Shown here piece by piece: positions 58,683 through 64,000 of a stretch of DNA of 64,000 bases (positions are counted from its first letter, which is position 1; every line of letters begins with the position of its first letter). The position numbers and the translations under genes are program-made. The notes below the pieces were generated by a model. It was not told where the DNA came from. It worked only from the letters and a program-made list of their open reading frames with translations, and ran no database searches. The stretch spans positions 310,001-374,000 of the forward strand of contig LUGG01000041.1 in NCBI GenBank assembly GCA_001683735.1, in the 5' to 3' direction. This DNA is from Grifola frondosa. Lineage: Eukaryota; Basidiomycota; Agaricomycetes; Polyporales; Grifolaceae.

Positions 58683-59395
58683 CTAATCCTCAATTTCCAA
58701 CGCCTCGTCCTCAATGATTTCAGCCACTCCTGTGTCAGATAATGGATGCCCCACCTCCGCGGCATGCAATCGAACGTCTGCCGCAGTCATGATCCACTGA
58801 ATTCGGAATACTACCTCAGTTAGTCCCTTCCACGCACTGAGATTGTCCCCCTGTCGATGTTCCAATATGTCCACCACTAGATAGTCTTCAAATGTCGCCC
58901 TGAGTCATCCAGTCATCCTTGGCTCTCACCCATGCCGCGAGCGCGCTTGGGTTCGTCCTCGTGTGATGATAATCGTGTGGAAGTCCTCCACAAATTTGGG
59001 CAGGTCGTTATAATACCCCCATGTCTCCAAAAGTGTGTGCAGCCAAGGAATTTCGTCTGGCAAGAAGGGGCGGCCCAAGATAGGCAGACGATCGATTCTA
59101 ACGATGGTGGTTAGCGTTGCGCATAGCGCCATGAATGTGACACTCACAGGTGCATTCTGGTGGGCGGTGGCGAACCGCTGCTGGGCGGTGGCGAACTGAT
59201 AGCGAAGTGGTAGCACCTGGCATCTCCACGGGGGTCAATGGAGTAGGCGCCGTCATTTGCAGTGACCTGTATCATCCTCATCAGCTTCGAAGCCTCCTCG
59301 AAGTGGTCAAAACTCACTTTTTTTTTCTCGTAATAGCGTTTGTTTCGGGCCGCCTTCAGCAATCGCGCCCTCTGCTCCTCGTTCTGCGGCGCCAT
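58683..59395 (-). CDS. Unknown helical protein in the accessory region
   Basis: The ATG at 59395 begins MAPQNEEQRARLLKAARN, then KRYYEKKKVSFDHFEEASKL, a basic helical start. After one or two introns the frame reads RLPILGRPFLPDEIPWLHTL and LPKFVEDFHTIIITRGR, and a last exon TEVVFRIQWIMTAADVRLHA ends in an acidic tail at 58683. A 21-bp tandem repeat (GGGCGGTGGCGAAC at 59162 and 59183) falls in an intron or low-complexity exon. No domain recognised. The splice model is partial. The neighbouring unknown minus-strand genes make membership of the same expanded gene class plausible. Confidence 0.4.
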
Positions 59396-59721
59396 GGATT
59401 TTGGCCAAGTCAGTCGAGGTTGCACACTCGTCGGTCCCACGCCACGCCAACTGGAATGGGTGCAACACGATGCGCCTGCAATAATCAGCACGCCAGCGGC
59501 AAAGTAAGACACCCACTGAATGTCTGAACGGGTGACTAGGCACGAGACTAATGCCCTCCTGACTAATGCGCTCCGGCATCATCACGGCCGCCCCCGATAA
59601 GATGTCTTAATGCCAAGTTAAGGTGTCTGACTATCCTCACGCGCTTTGCAGCCAAACATCTTAATTTCGATCTGAAGAAACGAGCCTACATGTACAACAC
59701 AACATAGGCGAGCAATGATAT

Positions 59722-62160
59722 CTAAGTGTTCCGATGACGGGTGAAGGATGCAGGTGTCACTAGCGGCACAGTTGGAAGGCGGCCACGCACTTCGTAGAAT
59801 GAACGGCAGTACACATCCACCACGTGAGCCTCGAAGGCGTCATAAGCGCGACGGTCTTGAAGGTCTTCATCGCGCCATGCCAGGTCGACACGTGGCCAAG
59901 ACTGTAGTGCCCGGGCCCACCGGATATGTGCCTCCCGACGGATTTGCCAATCCTCCGCGCCAAGCTCATCTGCACAGGTGTCTCGCTCGTACATCGGGTG
60001 CAAAGAGCCTTCTCCATGCCAGATCCTCAACAGCTCCAACTGCCTGTCTGCAGCGGCAGACATGTCCTCATCTCCATACAGGGAAGCTAACAAATCCCGG
60101 TCGATGTCCAACAGCTCGAGGCGAAAATTCATGATCGCCAACTCCCAAACAACCTCGTCCACAAGGCGCGATCGGTGTCGGCTATGGCACGTGAGACGTA
60201 GCAGCTTGCCACTGGGGTAAAGTGAGGTCTGCACGATAAGACGCAAAGCCGGCGTGGACTCCGAAATGCACAGCGATGTCGATCCGATCAGCGATCTGTT
60301 TCTGCCGACGCTTTTCGGCGCTGGTGACCGCAGTGGAGCCATCTTGCTCACGATGCAAAGTGCGTTGTCTTTCCTCACTCAACAGAGGGCTCGATGGCAG
60401 TTTTGCTATGTCCTCAGGGGTGGAGACCGGTTTGACGACTAAAGCTTGGTAGGGGATTGCACAATATTTGCCTTCTAACGCAATGCGCCACTGCGTCGTT
60501 GTCATCAACACTTTCCCGTCTGCCGGTGGATTGAGCACGTGAGCGATACAATACATCCTGATACGCAACCAATTATGCATCCGCACGCCCGTGAGTTGAC
60601 CCTCAGCATAGAATAAATGGGGGGGAGGGAGCGAGAACAAGTGCTGGGGAGGAGAGTCACTTTTGGGCATCAGCCTGAACGCAGGCAGAGCTTGGGCCCA
60701 ACCAGGACAAACGCGGGGCACCCAGAGAGGTGGAGCTGATTGGCATGGCTCTAGAGCGATGCCCAAACTTGCCTGTGTTACGGGATGTAACTGCCCGCAC
60801 TTGCGCTGTGCGGCTGCTCGCACATCCGACGTCCCGCCATTCCGAGCACCAGGTGCATTTGTTTTCTGTTTACGACCTACATCAATTTGTGTGAGCTTGC
60901 TAAATTCACCCGCAGCGAAAAGATATCACGCACCAGGACGGCAATCACATGATCGCGGCTGTGGAGTTCTGCCCTGGGAGGTGGGTAAGGGGTCGCAAAT
61001 TTCTACCGTCCCCGCCGGCCCAGCTCGGACCCCTCGGGCACAGGAGACTTGCAAGGAATGTTCACACCCACAACCTCTACCTCAACCTCCCAATCCTCAG
61101 CAGCTCCACCGTGGTTGATATCATCGACGTTGGGGTATCCGACCATGCGCAGGTGAGTCGTCCGCCTGCCCGGTGACTCCGTCATCATTGCTCCTCTGAC
61201 TGGTCTCTTGCCAGACCGGAGCGAGTTTGCGTAACGTAGGGCGATTGGTCAGGCTGAAGTGGTGCAGCTGCTGAACTATAGATTCGGACAAGTTGTCGAA
61301 TGTGCTGGTGTGGAGCCACCTAGGAGCAACGTGCGTATACTTGCCATGCTTCATGAGAGTCTTCGGATTGAAATGGATGGAGGCAGGTATCATGTTGACG
61401 ACGCGCATGATCACGGTGGCCGTTGTCAATGTGTGAGCGGGCCTAACCCACCACACGGGAATACCACAGCAGAACAGGTTCTCAGCCAAGACAAGTGTCC
61501 CGTCAACACGCCTCGTAAGGGAAGAACATGGCTGGAATCGTCAAATGCAGGGTTGGCGAGGCAGGGTGAACTACAATCATGTGGATAATCCAAGCGCGGA
61601 CTTCTAACAGTAAGCGTTGCACCTCCCTGAACCACTCTGCCACCTCAAACGTACTCATTGGGATCTCTTCGAGCCTCACGATGGCAGATCGCAGGCATTG
61701 GACTAGCCGCCAGATGAAACGGGCGCTGTCGGCAGCGATCTTTCCATCCCCGTCCAAAGTAGAACGCACGCACAAGGTCGCCTCAATAACTGCCTCGCGC
61801 AACCGTACGACCACGGGCAGACAACCAGCCTACCTGCGCACCTGGGATCTCCAAGTCGACGTGGAAATCTTGCTGTTGAAATGCCACCAGGGAGCGCGGG
61901 AGTCAGTGAATACAGGTAAGAGTGCATGTCGTCCTCCATCGGAAATGAGAGGTAGTCAGGTTGCCGATCAGATCCGGATTGCCAGGAGCTGACATGGCAT
62001 GGGGAAGACTTTGATCGTAAAATTGCGGCCACTTCCACAGCTCGAAGACGTTCAACATGGCATCTGCGCATAGGCCGAACACCTCCCCCTCCTTGTGAAT
62101 CGGGATCTCAGGAATGAACGACATGTTCGGCGAAGAAATCAACCAGCGGTCGTCCAGCAA
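59722..62160 (-). CDS. Long unknown protein, probably one gene in several frames
   Basis: Minus-strand blocks in order: MLDDRWLISSPNMSFIPEI, FGLCADAMLNVFELWKW and LIGNLTTSHFRWRTTC (62160-61903); GDPRCAGRLVVCPWSYGCAR (about 61840); MSTFEVAEWFREVQRLLLE (about 61670-61600); FCCGIPVWWVRPAHTLT with PASIHFNPKTLMKHG (61489-61300); VRMHNWLRIRMYCIAHVLNP and MTTTQWRIALEGKY (about 60580-60460); LVDEVVWELAIMNFRLELLD; and YCRSFYEVRGRLPTVPL before the stop at 59722. The blocks look protein-like and change frame several times, by introns or by decay; joins were not all resolved. I believe that similar long proteins are numerous in wood-decay Agaricomycetes, but cannot name the family. Function unknown; it may be a pseudogene. 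Confidence 0.4.
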
Positions 62161-62686
62161 AGCGAGGGTACGGCAGTCCGACGCGCGAAGTGGGCCTTCG
62201 GGGCGGGGGCATGCAACGCTGCCATGATGGCATCCCGCCCCACGAGAACATGTCCCCTTCTTTCGACTGGCATGGCTAGGGAAGTGGTACGTGGGGCGAG
62301 GTCAGTATTCAATGACGGCGAGGGAATCCACTCACTCGGTATGCACACCTGTGCGAGTCTTCAGATGTCTACCAGGGGATGCAGATGACGCTTAACAGGG
62401 CAGGCACACAAACAAGAGGGAAGCAACAAGGGAAGCAGAGCACGATGAGGCGGTAAAGGAGGGAGCGCGAACGTTTGAAGTTGATGGGGCGGGCGAGGGC
62501 AAGAACACTACCAAATCTCTGTCGTGAGGACGGGTATCTGGGCAGTGGAGCTATACCAGGACTCCGTCGTGAAGACGGGGCTCTGATGGAGCAGGCTTGA
62601 GACGGGTCTTGCGCGTAGGGATGTGCCAGCGGGAGTGGGAGTGAGAGAGTACAGACGTACGAATACGGAACCAAATGAAGTGTGAA

Positions 62687-63039
62687 TCATGATAGCCGCC
62701 CACAACGTGAACCTCGTGCCCAAGCTGGCGTGACCGAGTCTCGTGACCGAAGCTGTGACCGAGTCTCGTGACCGAGGCTGGGGACCGAGGCTGGTCCCGA
62801 GGTGACCAAGCCGAGGTGACGAGGCGCAGTATTCCAGCTCCGCCATAACTCCTTCGCTATATTCCACCTCCTCGCTTGTATGACTCCGTCGCCCATGTCC
62901 TCCCTGTCACCCATCTCGTCCTGGCCGCTACCCACTTTGTTCCGGTCCTTCGCCTCCATGGCGAGGGACCACCACCCGCGCTGTCGTGCACCAAAATGGA
63001 TTGGTACTCGAACATGGCAATGTGACCATTGATCAGCAC
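62687..63039 (-). pseudogene. Second copy of the MLVN...EYQS start sequence, without ATG
   Basis: From 63039 the minus frame reads LINGHIAMFEYQSILVHDS, matching the start of the HMG-box-like gene at 53427, but the ATG is replaced by GTG. After LVHDS the frame runs on into Trp/Arg-rich sequence unlike the first copy. A 25-bp tandem repeat (62731-62780) lies in it. This looks like a remnant 5' end joined to unrelated DNA. Confidence 0.55.
62731..62780. repeat. 25-bp tandem repeat, two copies plus a degenerate third
   Basis: TGACCGAGTCTCGTGACCGA with AGCTG (62731-62755) is followed directly by the same 25 bp ending GGCTG (62756-62780). A third, shorter version (GGGACCGAGGCTGG) follows. Confidence 0.85.
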
Positions 63040-63213
63040 ATCTCAAGTCTGGCACCACTAGCATCTCATACTCATTAGGAAAGGATGTCAATATTCCGTA
63101 ATCCTACAAAGAAGTACTAACAGAATCAATCTATACTACTTCTTCGGCCCAAAAGAAATCCTCATCCTCCCTAAATATAGTAGTCAAGAGATGGGATGTA
63201 CCAAGGCACCGAA

Positions 63214-63527
63214 TCACATAAAGGCGTTTGCGATATAATCGTGGAAACCGAGTATGGAAACGTCGCAGATTGAATAATGTGCGGAGAGGGACATGGTCAT
63301 CATTAGTAATGCGCCGAAGAAGTTGCTCGAGATAGCTCTCCCCGAGATAGAGAATGAACCGGTCAGGATAACCGATATGTACCGAACGGCCATCACTCCG
63401 AAGTCGTCCCAGTACTCGAATATCATGACGAATCTGCCTAGCCCCGATGTCGAGTGCATCAGCAACAGCCCGAGAATGAAGATGAAGTCGTAGCGAGTTT
63501 CAGCAGAGAGTTCAAAGAAGGACACTA
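63214..63527 (-). CDS. C-terminal exon of a membrane protein, DUF6533-like
   Basis: An acceptor (gatatag) precedes SFFELSAETRYDFIFILGLL, then GRFVMIFEYWDDFGVMAVRY and ISVILTGSFSISGR, ending at 63214. Two hydrophobic stretches (FIFILGLLLM and SVILTGSF) and the VILTGSF-type ending recall basidiomycete multi-pass DUF6533 proteins. The upstream exons are not identifiable in the window, so this is a fragment or the last exon of a gene whose 5' part was lost. The family assignment is tentative. Confidence 0.3.
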
Positions 63528-63721
63528 TATCAATCGAAATGGCTGATCAGTAGCTTGCTCAATTAGTTACGATGAGCAAACTACGCAGGCAACTGACTGT
63601 TGGAATAAACGTATTGCGATACAAATCAAATCTATTCCAACTATAAAGTCAACAACATTTCATCGATATACTTATCACCAATAATCCTATAACATACCTA
63701 TTGTAGACACAATTGGCAATG

Positions 63722-64000
63722 TTAGGTGGCAGCAAAGTCAAGTGCTAGTCACTTATCAAAAGGATTACGCAGTGTCAACCATATCGAGAATATGTCACGT
63801 GTTATGACCTATACCCATTAATTTCGAGCAACAAGGCTATGTACGAATATGGTCAATGTCGATTACATTTCGTCATTATATCCTCATTTATTTCGTCCAC
63901 TGTCAGTTACTCCCAACTTTCGTCATGATTCCAAGCAGTTCTCTATATGAACACCCTCTCTCTCAAAGTGTCACTTATGAAGACACTAACGCATTAGAAG
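63722..64000 (+). CDS. Third copy of the WWNW / IPSSSLYEHPLSQS unit, cut by the window end
   Basis: At 63929 the frame reads IPSSSLYEHPLSQSVTYED, nearly the same as the basic-protein motif at 54079, and continues to the edge. About 180 bp upstream, RWQQSQVL (from 63730) resembles the RLWQQ ending of the WWNW frames, at a similar spacing to copy 1 (158 bp). The WWNW body itself is not found upstream, so this copy is at least partly truncated. An ATG in frame at 63868 could start the second protein. Confidence 0.4.

Noticed and set aside
59722..62160. Bacterial or viral origin of the accessory region
   Set aside because: Short GT-AG introns and a codon pattern like that of the rest of the window argue for resident basidiomycete sequence.

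Overview
The window is nuclear DNA of a filamentous basidiomycete, most likely an Agaricomycete and perhaps Polyporales. Genes are split by many 50-60 nt GT-AG introns. The recognisable set is fungal: DASH subunit Dad3, a White-collar-2-like PAS/GATA protein, a Clp1-like protein, Arp2/3 subunit 1, IPK1, a kinesin-4-like motor, Zn2Cys6 and DAL5/TNA1-type MFS proteins. I found no rRNA, CRISPR array or bacterial-style operon.

Layout. 0-9.3 kb is sparse: an unrecognised minus ORF at the left edge, a broken AGC-type kinase (about 1-2.2 kb), a weak spliced hypothetical (2.5-3.5 kb), a Clp1-like gene (5.1-6.4 kb, minus) and about 3 kb with no supportable gene. 9.3-41.9 kb is the gene-dense core: dad3 (+), ARPC1 (-), a GNAT (+), a ~2,020-residue kinesin (+), an SDR reductase (+), a small unknown (+), an APH-fold phosphotransferase (-), an SGNH/CE16-like esterase (+), IPK1 (-), wc-2 (-), a small unknown (+), a Zn2Cys6 factor (-), a small secreted protein (+) and isovaleryl-CoA dehydrogenase (+). 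39.3-48.8 kb holds three paralogous MFS transporters. A and B lie in a segmental duplication, C converges on B, and a short relic of C lies beyond A, which shows how the block was copied. Both A and B carry a conserved inverted repeat in their promoters.

49-64 kb is an accessory, repeat-rich region. It has a Pol III-box (tRNA/SINE-like) element, several minus-strand unknown genes (one with an HMG-box-like segment, one very long), a protein with tandem RNase H1 N-terminal (viroplasmin-type) domains, an LTR-like segment and tandem duplications. It also carries a repeated unit in which a small WWNW-motif protein is followed by a basic protein starting IPSSSLYEHPLSQS. The unit is seen at 53.5-54.4 kb, again (first part only) at 54.5 kb, and again at the right edge. 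I recognise no family for it; it is the best candidate here for something undescribed.

Quality note: single-base frame breaks occur in several otherwise conserved genes (ARPC1, kinesin, SDR, APH, Zn2Cys6, MFS-A, MFS-B), often in homopolymers, while dad3, IPK1, wc-2, ivd and the secreted protein splice perfectly. Consensus indel errors are therefore a serious alternative to pseudogenisation. Coordinates of spliced genes were derived by hand from splice motifs and reading-frame phase.
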